This document shows, piece by piece, positions 1 through 10,546 of a stretch of 64,000 nucleotides of DNA. A model generated the notes under the pieces. It was not told the DNA's origin, ran no database searches, and saw only the letters and a program-made list of their open reading frames with translations. Position 1 is the first letter of the stretch; the number at the start of each line of letters is the position of its first letter. Source of the stretch: Tausonia pullulans (lineage: Eukaryota; Basidiomycota; Tremellomycetes; Cystofilobasidiales; Mrakiaceae); NCBI GenBank assembly GCA_951802195.1, contig OX637624.1, positions 558,001-622,000 of the forward strand. The letters run 5' to 3'. The translations under genes were made by a program, and so were the position numbers.

Positions 1-1882
1 GGGTTCATCAAATCCAAACGAAAACTCCAGGCTTGGAACCCAAACTCAGTCTTCCATGCGTATGACCGACCAGCCGTTTCCGAGCGCGCGCTCGAGATCT
101 TCAGCCTCCCTGTCGACGACCCGCTCCGCCCGCCACGGTCGCAACTGGGCGTCGAGTTGCAGCGCGATCTGGACCTCTTAGACCAGTGGGACCTTCGGAG
201 GTTGAAGCACGAGCGAAGGCTGGAGAGGGCCCGCAAGGCGATTATCTGGACAATAGCAGGCCCGGTCCTGGTGTTTATCCTTGTCGTCGTCACGGGACTG
301 GAGAGGGTGCCGCTCACGGGGCGGTGGTGAGATTATTCCTATTTCCCCCCCTAAGATCGCAAAGCGAGTGATACCGATGTGTTGTTTAGGGGCTGACACG
401 CTCGAATGCGCTTTCCTTCCAGGCGCGTAGTCCTCATCTCGCCTGCGGAAGAGGCTGCTCTTCACACCTCGCTAGAGCAGCAAGGCTGGTTCCAGAGCGT
501 CCTCGATGTCCTCATGCCCAACCGAGGCGACACAAACGCTCCCCCGTCACCTCCCGTCGCTATCCTGCCGCCGGACGATTGGCGCTGGACCTGGGTCGAG
601 AGCACGCTTAGGCGAATCGAGCAGGCCGCCATAGAGGACTACAGCAGACATTGCGCCCTTCAGGAGAAGCAACATTCAAAGTGTTCCGTGGCTGGGCCCA
701 CGAACGGATACACGTTCGATGAATCGAAGCCGTTCCCGCCCCCACCGCCGACTTGCCACCCGCTTCACCCCCGGCCGCGTGCAAGCCAAGTGCTCTTCGA
801 GTTCAACTCTTGCGAGTCCATGTGCTGGCCTGGTTCATCGAAAAAATCAGAGGTAGAAGCTACAGCGGCACCGGCCGCCCTGGCACCGCGACTCGATGGC
901 CCCCCATACGAACTGCTCCTGCTCGACTCGACCGAGCAGAACGCGTTCTCGCATGGGTTTGGGCGCGTTGCGGGCATCGTCGTCTACTCAGGTGAGTGAT
1001 GCGGGGAGTACTTGCTGGCCCGCCAAATCGTAGCTAATGTGTTATGTCCTTTCTTGAAGGCCTGCTCGACGAGATCCTCCGGACAACCGCCGGGGACACT
1101 GCCATGATCGGCCAGGAAGCCCACACTCCTTCCCCTCACCAGAAATCCTCCCGTTCTCTCATATCTTATTTCTTTCCTTCATCTCTTCTCTCTCCCAGAA
1201 CTGCACCCTCATCTTCCGCCTCATCAACTTCACACTTCCAGCCGCCGACCGAGGCTCAGACGCTCCACCTCGCAGCGGTTCTCGCCCACGAAATGTCCCA
1301 CCTCCTTCTCTCTCATCACCTTGAGACCCTTTCCTATTCCAACGTCGTCCTTCCCTCGGCCATGAACCTGGGTGCCGATCTTCTTCGCACGGTGCTCTTC
1401 CCCTTCACGTTGGTTGCCGTTTCTCTAATCCTCTCGTTTCAGACGCCTTGACTGCTCGCTGACTGTCGTGTGCCCGCCTTCATAGCATGGTTTTCGGCCC
1501 CTTTGTCAACGACGCCATCTCCAACGTCTTCCGGGTCGGCTCCTCGGAGATCAAGAACATTCATGAGACGTGCTCGTCCCAGATCATGGAGGTCGAGGCC
1601 GATCTCGTCGGTCTGCGCCTCCTCGCCCTCGCCGGCTTCAATCCGTTCGACGCCCAGCGATTCTGGTCGCCGGTCCACCCGCCGACGCCCTCGCACGTCT
1701 CGACGACGCTTACCAATAAGCCGGTCCCGCCGGGGCGGTGGCGCGCTGCCATCGATGCCGCGGGCGGGCGTAAGTCCCACCCGGAGGATGAGGCCCGGGT
1801 TCAGGCGGTCAGGAGGGAGCTCGAGAGGTGGAGGGAGGAGTGGAGAAAGCTCGGGGAGAGGACGGCCAAGATGGCAGCTTAA
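1..1882 (+). CDS. OMA1: OMA1-like mitochondrial M48 metallopeptidase, 5' partial
   Basis: Zinc metalloprotease of the M48 family that resembles Oma1, the stress-activated inner-membrane protease of mitochondria. The reading frame enters from the left edge, so the start and targeting peptide are missing. Visible exons are about 1-326, 423-991, 1060-1408 and 1486-1882, joined by GT-AG introns. A basic stretch is followed by one membrane span (IIWTIAGPVLVFILVVV, near base 240-290) and then the family-like segment GRWRVVLISPAEE. The metal site is LAHEMSHLLLSHH (HExxH, bases about 1287-1325). The third ligand is the Glu of MEVEADLVGLRLL (about 1590). A Ser/Pro-rich stretch of about 50 residues sits just before the HExxH helix, where Oma1 proteins usually have a compact segment; it could be a fungal insert or an unremoved intron. 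The gene converges on the next one, with only 110 bp between the stops. Confidence 0.85.
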
Positions 1883-1992
1883 TCAGGGGGACTAGGAGGA
1901 GGATGGAGAACCACCTTTCACGACACAGTGCTCGCTGTTTGCTTTTATTTTTCTCGTGCTCTATCTAACACCACTTTTCACCGGTCAAGCGC

Positions 1993-4900
1993 TCATGCAG
2001 ATCCCTTGAGCTCGTCCAGTAGGTCCTTGAGCTTGTCCCATTCAGGCTCGTCCCCGAACGCATCCTTAGTCCGGCCCATGAACGTCCGAACGAGACTCCT
2101 CGCCTGAAACTTCCAGTCCTTCCACCGCGGCTTCTCGCCCTCGGCCAGCGTCGCGAGCTCCTCCTCGTGCGCCCTAGGTCCCTTGGCCTGGAGGGCTTCG
2201 ACGACCTCAACCGTCTCGTCGACGGCCTCGCGCCATCGGATGACATCACGCTCAACCGTCTCATCGGAGGAGACGCTCGCTCTGTAGGCGCGAATGTTGC
2301 AGTCGAGCGACCGGCCGAGAGCTCCACCCTGCCAGAGGAGCAGGCGGGCGTACGTAGACCAGACGTGAGGATCGTCCGAAATCCGCGGGAGAAGCGTCTG
2401 CTCGAAGAGCCGCGTCAGGTGAGGGAGGAGGCCAACGCCGAGGTTCGACGTCGACGTCGCGGAGTCGGGCTGCTCCTCGCCCGGAGACGGGAAAGACGTG
2501 CAGGCGAGCACGAGCCGGTTGAGGACCTCCGGGTCAATGCAGCGGGCGCCGTCCTTGGAAGCACGAAGCTCAATGACGCGCGTGAGAGCGCGAAGCGCCT
2601 CAGTGTTTTCGCCGAGGTCTATCGAGACAAGGATGTAGTTGGACCTAGAGGCAAGCCATTTTCTTTTTTAGCGAGAACGAGGCGGCAATGTTACATCGGC
2701 GCCGACTCACCACATGCGCCAGTTCTCGTGCCCAGCCTTGAGACCGATCTTGAGCGCCCGGTGAGCAAGAATCTTGTTGGCGTGCGGGATGCGGGGCCGG
2801 TCGGACTTGAGGGCGTCGACTTCCGGAACAACGGCAGGCTCCTCCTCTACCTCGACATCATCCAGCTCAATACCGGCGGCCTCCTTTTTGAGATTCGCCT
2901 AGAAATGGAAGTCAGCATGACAAGATCGCCCCTCAAGACATGGTCGAAGACGAACCTCATCTCCAATGTCCCCCATCCGAAGGTAGCAGCTTGCCAGATT
3001 GGCCCAGCCCTCGGCGTCCTCCTCATCAATGGCGACAACCCGGCGGAAGCACCGGACGGCGTCCCTCCAGGCCTCCTCCTTAACATAGGCGCATCCGAGG
3101 ACAAACCACGAACGGCCAAAGAGCGGGTTGATAGCAAGCGCAGCTTCAAAGTAAGGAATGGAGGCCTTGGTGTCGCCGTTGGCGTAGAGAGCACCTGCGA
3201 TGCAGCGCGCAGCACGGGAAGAGGTGTGCTCCGAGACTGAGACACAAAAAATAAGTTGCAAAAGGTTGTCAGGGCACGAGCAATAGGTTCAAAGGCAACG
3301 AAACATGGACTGACCCTCCCAAGCCTCCTTGTAGTGCGTCAGCCGCTCGTCAGGCAGGATGTCTCCGAGCGAGCAGATAAGGTTGGCCTTGCGAGCGACC
3401 GACATCCGCGTGCGGTGCCTCTCCGAAGGAGCAGCCTCACCCTTCCTTGCGAGAGAAAGGACGCGAGCCTGCTCGACAAGCCGGCCTTCGAGCAGCGCAC
3501 GGACAACCTCAAGCGCCTTGTCCGGCTGCTCGAGTTGTTGATAACAAATGACAACCTTGTCCCACATCTCGAGCCGCTCATAGATCTCCATCGACGAGCG
3601 AATGACACCTAACGAGGCGAGTCGCTCAGCAAGCTCTTTTTCGAGATCCCATCGCGTTGGGACCACGAGCGACCAAATGTAACGGAGACGCTCTCGAGCA
3701 GGGGCGATACCCTTGTGGACGGGATCGTCATCGTTGAGCGGGATCTGGTCGACGAGCGCCTGAAGCTGAAGGATCGACCGCTCAACCGTGCGCGTCCGAC
3801 CGGCTTCGGCACGCGAGCGAAGAAGTAGGGCCGTAGTATGGATAGACCAGTTCTGGGGCGACGAGAGGACGCGGGCCGTGAAGGGTGTGAGCTGCGAAGT
3901 TGAAAGCTCGTCCAATGCCTGATGGGCGTGAATGAGCGGCAGAGCGAGGAGATGCGTCTGGTCGACCGGGTGTAGGGGAGGATGGTTCGAGGGGTCGATC
4001 GACTGAAGGAGGGAAGTCGCCGGCGTCGTCGGGTGAGGCGACGAAGACGAGGTGAAGGCCGTAGTCTCTAAAAGCGTGTCATCATTAAGCTTGAAATTCT
4101 CAGGCACGAGCGCCTCGTTGCTCGGGGTGGCAGCGGAAGCGTCGGCGTCATTCTTCTGTGACGACGAAGGCTCCTCGTCCTGACCCTCGGTGAGTCCGAC
4201 GTCGTCCCTCGTCTTGGAGGGGATCCAGCCCTTGCGCTCGCGACCGCGGGCCACAACGACGAGCTGAGACATGTCCTCTTGCTGGAACTTGGTACGTTTG
4301 CCCATGGCACCCGTGAGCTCCCACTCGAGGCCGGCTTCGTCCCTGGCGGCGCGGACGAACCAAGTGCCAGCTTCCTTTTCAGAGCCAAGAAGAAGGTGGT
4401 AAACGAGTCCAATCTCGAGAGCAAGCTTAGACCGAAGATCGCGCTGATCCGCAGACAGTAGGATGGGCACACCGTCGAGGCCATGGGACTGCGCCGATAG
4501 GAGCGCCGTAGCAGCGGGGAGGATCGCTTCGGGAAGAGGTAGGGGCGCGTTGAGAATGAGCGTCTGATGGTGCGCCCGAGTGGCACGTAGAAGCCACCAG
4601 GCTGAGGACGAGAGCCGGGTGAAGGGTTGGTCAAGAAGGAGGAGCGCAAGTCTCAGGAAGGTTGGGTTCTGGGCCAGGTGGTATGCAGGCTCGCCGAGGT
4701 AGGAGAGTGCGCCGATGGCTGCCTGATCAAGGTCCTGGGCGGTCGTCTCGGCATGGAAGGCCTTAGGGTCGAGGACTTCGAGTGCGCCGATGGGGAGAAG
4801 CGGGCCCGTCCAGTTGAGTTGGACGTACGACTGGAGGAGCGCGACGGCAACGGATAGAACCGCGAGCTCCCACTCGGCCTCATCATTGCCAGCACGGTCG

Positions 4901-5148
4901 AAAGTGAGCCTGGCGCCGAGATCGAGCTCGTCTTCGTCGGCGACGTTGGCGCCCGAGGCGCGTGCCGGGGCGGGCCCCAGGGCGAGGACGTGCTTGGCCA
5001 GGTCAGACGCGAGGACGTCGACATACGACGCCTCGGTCGCGAGTCGGGCAAGCTCGAGGGCCGGCGTCTGGGCAACGCCTTCCGGCTGAGGAAGCCAGGT
5101 GGAGCTGAGGAGAGACCTCTCGGCCTGGACGAGAGACGCGACAGACAT
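1993..5148 (-). CDS. EMW1: Emw1/TTC27-type tetratricopeptide repeat protein
   Basis: Large TPR protein matching TTC27 in animals and Emw1 in yeast, a factor linked to cell-wall integrity and 60S/nuclear functions. The first exon runs from the ATG at 5148 (MSVASLVQAERSLL) to about 3315 and carries a helical N-terminal half. Introns follow near 3240-3310, 2910-2960 and 2650-2720. The C-terminal half holds recognisable TPRs: SIPYFEAALAINPLFGRSWF, then VLGCAYVKEEAWRDAVRCF, then RRVVAIDEEDAEGWANLASC. The order of these repeats and the motif HENWRMW match TTC27 well. The tail is rich in Trp and Lys and ends ..LLDELKGSA. An earlier in-frame Met (5238) is possible, but the residues between look like 5' leader. 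About 900 residues. It diverges from the small acidic gene at 5666. Confidence 0.85.
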
Positions 5149-5665
5149 CGCAGGCAGGAAGACGAGAAAGGTTGGTGGTTGAGGTGACAAAGCGGCGCGT
5201 CGTTCAAAAAGTGATTGGGTCAGCAAGACGGTCCGCACGGATCCTTGCTGACAACTTGACAGCTTGGATCTTTCACGAGAAGAAAGGGAGAGAAAGAAGG
5301 AGATGGAAGGATGGAGAAGCAGGCCAGAGAGCTATCTCCTACCCTCCTTTCCTAGAGGAGGGAGCGTTCATATGGAAGGTAGATGACTGAAGAGGTCTTG
5401 CATCGAGGTTCCTCTTCGGACGAGGCCGCTCCTGACTCCCTTGCAACTCTTACACATACAGTGTTTTGATATGGAAATGAAGGCGACATGTCGAACAGCT
5501 CTAGCCAAAAACAACTAATCCAAAGTCCATTCCTCATTTGCTTCCTCATTTTATCTTTACTGATCGAGATCGTCGTCGGTGGCCATCGTTGCCAGGATCC
5601 AGTCACGTCGAGTCGGCGAGCCCGCACGCGCCTCCGACTCTCCATCAACGCCCTCCACCTTCAGC
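5149..5665. promoter_or_regulatory. divergent intergenic space (EMW1 / acidic protein)
   Basis: This 517 bp gap between two outward-facing start codons must hold both promoters and 5' leaders. No RNA gene or distinct motif could be named. An in-frame upstream extension of the right-hand gene reaches back to 5579, so the true start there could lie a little further left. Confidence 0.5.
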
Positions 5666-6223
5666 ATGTCCCACTCGCGCACATCTCAACCGTCCTCGCA
5701 GGACCAGGATGCCTTCGACCTCTCCCTGGTCGCCGATGCCATGGCATTCGAGTCCAAACCCAAGCCAACGCAGTCCGTGCCCGCACCCCAATCCGAGGAG
5801 GAGGACGAGGACAACGACAGAGAACTCCTCGACAGCGGCCTCGACACCGACGCACTTAAGGACCTGGACCTGTCATCTCTCACCGAGGCCGACCGCAAGC
5901 TCGTCCAGCCTCTGCTTAACCTTCTCAACCTCGACGGCGTCAACTTGGACGCAGCGGAGGGGGCAGGCCTCGGCGAGGTCAACCGGCGGTTAGATGAGGC
6001 CGATGGAGTCGCGCGTGGGCTGGAAGGTATGCTCGATGGCCTGCTGGAAAAGCTCGGGGGACTGCTGGAGGAGGATTTAGATGGAGAGCTAGCTGGACTG
6101 GAGGAGGAGGCCGAAGAGAAGGTGGACGACGTCGAGGAGGAGGCAGCATCAACGACGGCCGCTTCGTCCCGAACGGTACCGCTAGGCTCTCCCAACGACG
6201 CGAAGAAGGAGCCATCTGCTTGA
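5666..6223 (+). CDS. acidic helical protein of unknown function
   Basis: Single-exon frame of 185 residues from the ATG at 5666 (MSHSRTSQPSSQDQD); an upstream in-frame Met at 5579 would add 29 basic, Ser/Arg-rich residues that look like leader. The body is acidic and Leu-rich: LDTDALKDLDLSSLTEAD, then LVQPLLNLLNLDGVNLD, then a heptad-like run of Leu and Glu (MLDGLLEKLGGLLEEDLDGE) that could form an amphipathic helix or coiled coil. It ends in an acid stretch and a Ser/Thr tail. There are no cysteines, membrane spans or known catalytic motifs. I do not recognise the family. The codon choice (C/G at third positions) matches its neighbours, which supports a real gene. It is convergent with the FAM72-like gene 2 kb downstream. 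Confidence 0.6.
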   Translation: MSHSRTSQPSSQDQDAFDLSLVADAMAFESKPKPTQSVPAPQSEEEDEDNDRELLDSGLDTDALKDLDLSSLTEADRKLVQPLLNLLNLDGVNLDAAEGAGLGEVNRRLDEADGVARGLEGMLDGLLEKLGGLLEEDLDGELAGLEEEAEEKVDDVEEEAASTTAASSRTVPLGSPNDAKKEPSA

Positions 6224-8243
6224 CCCAAGAATATGAATGTTTACATGACGACCCTGAATTTGTCCTGTGTGCAGAGCCGAGAAAGGACATGGGCAGCAGA
6301 AAGGGAGCGTGCGCGACTAGCCCTCAGAGTGGCGAGCTCCACTACACCGGACGTCGGCTGCTTTTCATCCCTAAGGTCCAGGCTACAAATGTCTGCTTCC
6401 TCACCCTTTTTAGACTGCAATAGATATTTCCCCGACTGAGCCTTGACGGGAGCCCAAAATAAGGGGGCGGAGGCCGGAAACTATCCCGAAGCTCTTGCTG
6501 TGGTGGAAGATACTCGCTCTGTGCGCCGTCCAGTCCTGTCGGATGAGGAGGCGAGCGAGCTACCGATTACCGGCTCGTCTTCGTAGCTCGACGAACCCAG
6601 GCAGCGCTGATTAGAAGCGACGAGCACCGGCAATCAGAGCTGATGGAATTTCATGTGGACCTTTGGCAGTGACTGTGTCTCGTACCTGCTAGAGTCTAGC
6701 TGCTATCGGTGACCCGCGTGTGCATCTCCTTTCTGAATGGGAATCCCTTGCGCCTGTTTCGCTGATCAAAGTGATATTTGTTGGCAGAACTACATCAGTA
6801 TGGGTCTGCCTCGGTCTCCTGCCGTCGGCTATATCGGCGGGCACGTCGTTCAGAGACTCTTCTTGCCGCGTGATTGTTCTGCCTACCTATATCCATCTCG
6901 CCGATTGTCACCAAGCAGCTCTTCAGCAAGAGCGCCGCCACAGCCGGCTACATATCCAGCCTCAACGACGGTGCATCATTGTCACCAAATTTACCATAGC
7001 CCGCACAGTCTGAACAATAACCTCTGCAATCATTCCTTTGGTGATGGCACCGGCCATGAGCATTCTTTTTGACTGGACCGGCTATCTTCCCCACTTTGTC
7101 ACTTCCTGCGTTGCGCTCTATATTCCTGTATTCTCTCTCTTGATGTTCATTTGAGTTCATCTAGTGGCCCTGATTCTGCTCGTCTCCGCCGCATTCGCGC
7201 CCACCCGATCCCGGTGAGTTTGGGAATGGGAAGAATAACGATGAAGCCGTTTCACACAAGCCCGCCTTCGCTGCGGTCCACTTCAATCTCGCTGTCGTTC
7301 CACTCGCGTCAGATCAAAAGGCTTTGGGAACTGTGATGGGGATGATAACTCATCTTCTGCCAGATAATTTCTTTTCTTGTCGGCGAGTACTCACTTGCCT
7401 GCTCTCCGACGAAGTCTAGAAGTCGTGCGGCCCCTACTTTTGCGTTTACGGCGCTCGACTATACTCTTGTTGGCCCCACATGAGCCTTCAGGTTTCCCAG
7501 TAAATGCTACGGTCATGGATGCCATCACTTGTCATATCTAATACGCCTCTCTTGGGCCAGAGGAGGGCAAATTCTACAGCTTTGTGTTCTAATGTTCATC
7601 GGCCTTCACCCTCCCTCCTTCCCTGAGATGCTGGTGCTTCATATATGTAAGAACCAAGACATACAGTTTTTCATCGGCAATCTTACATCGAAGTCGACCG
7701 TCGCTTCTTCAGCTCTCTTCTGATCGTCTTGGAATCGGCACACCATCGACGAGAGCTTCGGGCGTTGCTCGGCACTTCCACGGCCAGTGATCCCTTCTCT
7801 CAAGGACAAGCAGACTGGTGGAAAGAGGTCGCCATGGGATGAGACAATGTCGGTGGATGTTTTCGGGCCAGAGAAACAGTGGAGGAGCCTGATGGTCTCT
7901 ATTGTGTCCTTCAGAACCTGGGTGGCGTTCGCCGTGGCATCTTTCATGAATGTCGCTTGTGCAGCCAAACAGCCGAGAATCAATCTTAAGACTACTGCAT
8001 AATTTCCTCAGACCTTGTTTATGTTTTATTATTATTATGATCTTCTTTGTTTCTCCGCCATCAGCGCAGCCCAGGTTCAATAATGTGGCATCGAGGGTGA
8101 CTGTGAAAAACAGAATTCAAGCTTTAACCACTTCGACATGTAGCCCGGTAAAAAGCGTCAAATCGGATCGCAAAGGACAGGATGCATGAGACTAAGTAGA
8201 CAACGGCGAAGCAGGAGCGTGGTCCTGACAGTGACCTCCTGTA
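6224..8243. other. 2 kb gene-poor, AT-richer stretch
   Basis: Between two convergent genes. It is visibly richer in A and T than the flanking coding DNA. It holds only short overlapping open frames on both strands, without coding-like codon bias or any domain I could recognise, and no tRNA-like fold was found. The outer parts should contain the 3' UTRs of both neighbours. The rest could be a non-coding transcript or decayed sequence. Confidence 0.5.
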
Positions 8244-10222
8244 TCACCTGCCGACGATCCTCGATGAAGCTTCCACCGCCCTCGTCCCCTCCGTCTGTGT
8301 CAAGCCATCTCCTTCTTCTTCATCTTCCTCCTGGTCAGACCACCTCCCCTTCATCCTCGCCTTTTTCCAGCCCCCCTCCCTCACGAGCGTACCCCACCTC
8401 GTCTGCTGAGCGTCCCCCCCGGGCCGGGCCATCGCTGCATCTTCATCTGTTCGACCGTCACCAACACTCGCCACCTGGGCACCGCCCCTCTTCGTCGACG
8501 TCCTCGTAGAAAGGCCTCGATCTTCGTACGTCGGAATAACGGCCAACACTTGTGCGTGAACTTTATCCGTGCGGAACGCCCAGACTGGCCGTCTGCCGGC
8601 CGCACTCCCTTGCGACGGGCAAGCAGGGAGAGAGCCGCCGAACGGTACCAGTGGTGGGAGAGCGTAAGCGTAGCCAGTCTCCATGAGGCGCGAGGATGAC
8701 GCCGGTAAGGGAGGCGGAGGAAGAGGCGGAATGGGTGAAGATGGCTTGTCTGGATCCTCGGGCGACGAAACAGGATGATGGCGAAGAAGTAGCAATTCAT
8801 CGAGTAAGTCGGACGGGGAAGTTGTTGAGTGGACCGCAGTAGGGGAGGATGACGGCGGAGGGGCGTGTGAGCGACATGGAAGGGGAGTCGTGTGTCCTAC
8901 TGCGGAGCCGCTGCTCGTTGGGTTTGAGGAAAGAGTAAATGAGTCGGGGCAAGATTGTAGGGAGAACGTAAAAAGACTGACCAATTCAAGCAAGCGACCT
9001 CGACAAGTCGGCAACCACACGTTTGCAGACTGCCGTGAGCAGAGTCTGAAGGAGGAGGGGGTGTGGACAGCAGGCCGACGAGATCACCAGGACTGTCAAC
9101 GAGATAAAATTGACGCTGCACCAGGGCTGGAACGCTACGCTCGCTCGACGAGGACTGGAACGTCGCGGGCCGGTGGGTCATGAGGACAGGACCGTCAGAG
9201 ACAGATGGATGGAGCAAAGCACCACAACCACTCCGGGGCGGTATGTCTGCTGAGGGCGGAGGTGAAGAATGATGGGGTGGATAGAGCTGGATCCCTGGGG
9301 CCTGAGGGAGGTTCTTGTGAAATCGGAGGGAAGACGAAGGAGGGACGGGGCCACACCTGAGTGCATAGCGAGCCCTCGGTGCCATTGTGTTCGGAGCGCC
9401 CGTCGTTACCCTGGCCTTCCTTTGCGAAAATGAAGCGTTGGACTGCCGAAACTCGGGATCGAGGGCCTCTCTTGCCCGCAGTGTCTCGGCCTCCAGCACA
9501 CGAAGCCAGGGATCGTCAAGCAGACTGTGGGAGAATGGACCCCGCGGGCCCGCGCCTCCGCCAACCGTATCGATATGCTCATCGGCAGAGGCGACCGGCT
9601 GTCCGAGCGCGGCGGAAAAGACACGCGAGACAATTCGGCGGTCCTCGGTGAGGAGGGAGGGTGGTCTGGGATTTGAGCTTCGGCTGTTGCTGCCGGCGAA
9701 AAGCTCAAGGCCCCAAGGACGGCGCAGGAGGGACGACTCCTGCGCGTCGCCATCAGCGGGTGTTCGGCTGACTTGCCGGTGTGAGCGGTGTTGTGACTGG
9801 CCTGGAGGTGGTGAGGCCGACCGCCTTCCACTGTCCCTGACGAGATTGCGCATGCCGTCATGGAATCTTTGGACGGCATCGTCGAGGAGCGTGGCGGCGG
9901 AGGTCCCGTTGTATTGCCTCCAACCGGTAAATAAAGGGGCGAGACCTTCGGCCACTAGCCGCTCGTCGTCCTCATCGTTGTCCCAGTCGTCTGCCTCTCC
10001 CCGAGTGACCAGGTCAGCCCAGTCGAGGCCGAAAGACGGGTCGTCGTTCTCCTCTTCGTCGTCGTCGTCGTCGTCGTTCAAGTTGAGAGAGGGCGGGACC
10101 ATGAGCGGCGAGCTGCCGCTCGAGGACGAGGACGACGGCTCGGAAAGGAGATCAGAGAGGAAGTTGGCAGCAGTTTGTTGCCACGCCTCGAGGTCGTTGA
10201 GGCCTCTGAAGCGTCGAGACAT
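8244..10222 (-). CDS. FAM72-domain-like protein with long N-terminal extension
   Basis: Two exons, 10222-8982 and 8910-8244, joined across a 71 nt intron (donor GTCAGT), give 635 residues starting MSRRFRGLNDLEAWQ. The N-terminal 330 or so residues are low complexity with acidic runs (DDDDDDEEENDD). The C-terminal part matches the core of animal FAM72. LQTCGCRLVEVACLNCGSAV, followed by GHTTPLPC, aligns with the FAM72 motif that has C-x-C, CLxCGNxVG and a later PC. RRPVWAFRTDKVHAQV aligns with its FWMFHSQAVY segment. SGCGALLHPSVSDGPVLM aligns with CKQVLSSRGMKAVLL. The first Cys pair of FAM72 is not clear; it could be affected by a second intron near 9250-9360 (GTGTGG donor-like), where the frame also stays open. 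The function is unknown; the Cys pairs suggest zinc binding. It is divergent from the carboxypeptidase gene. Confidence 0.6.
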
Positions 10223-10546
10223 GGAAGAGAAGGAGTAACGGTGCGGCGAGGGGAAAGACCGATTTGAGTGAGATAAGGAGGGGCGAGTCGGATTTCTGTT
10301 GGCTCGGCCAGTCCACTTGGAGTTGTGTGGGTATGAAAGCTGACGCGGCAAATGTATGTGGTGGTGATGTGGTTTGATGTCGAGATTGAGCTGCTCGCTT
10401 AGTTGGTCCTTCCCCTCTTTCGGCGTCGTCCGAGGAGCGTGGGATGTCCGAGGGAGCAGTCCGGGTCCTTCGACAGAGCAGAAGCGACCGCGTGGGAGAG
10501 CAGGGGCTACTCCCCATCGACCATCCTCTCATCGAATCCCACCAGG
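10223..10546. promoter_or_regulatory. divergent intergenic space (FAM72-like / carboxypeptidase)
   Basis: This 324 bp gap lies between two start codons that face away from each other, so it should contain both promoters. Pyrimidine-rich stretches lie on each side. No specific operator could be named. Confidence 0.5.

Noticed and set aside
7639-8080. Overlapping minus-strand frames of 114 and 123 residues
   Set aside because: They lie in AT-richer DNA, lack conserved motifs and could not be joined into a sensible protein.
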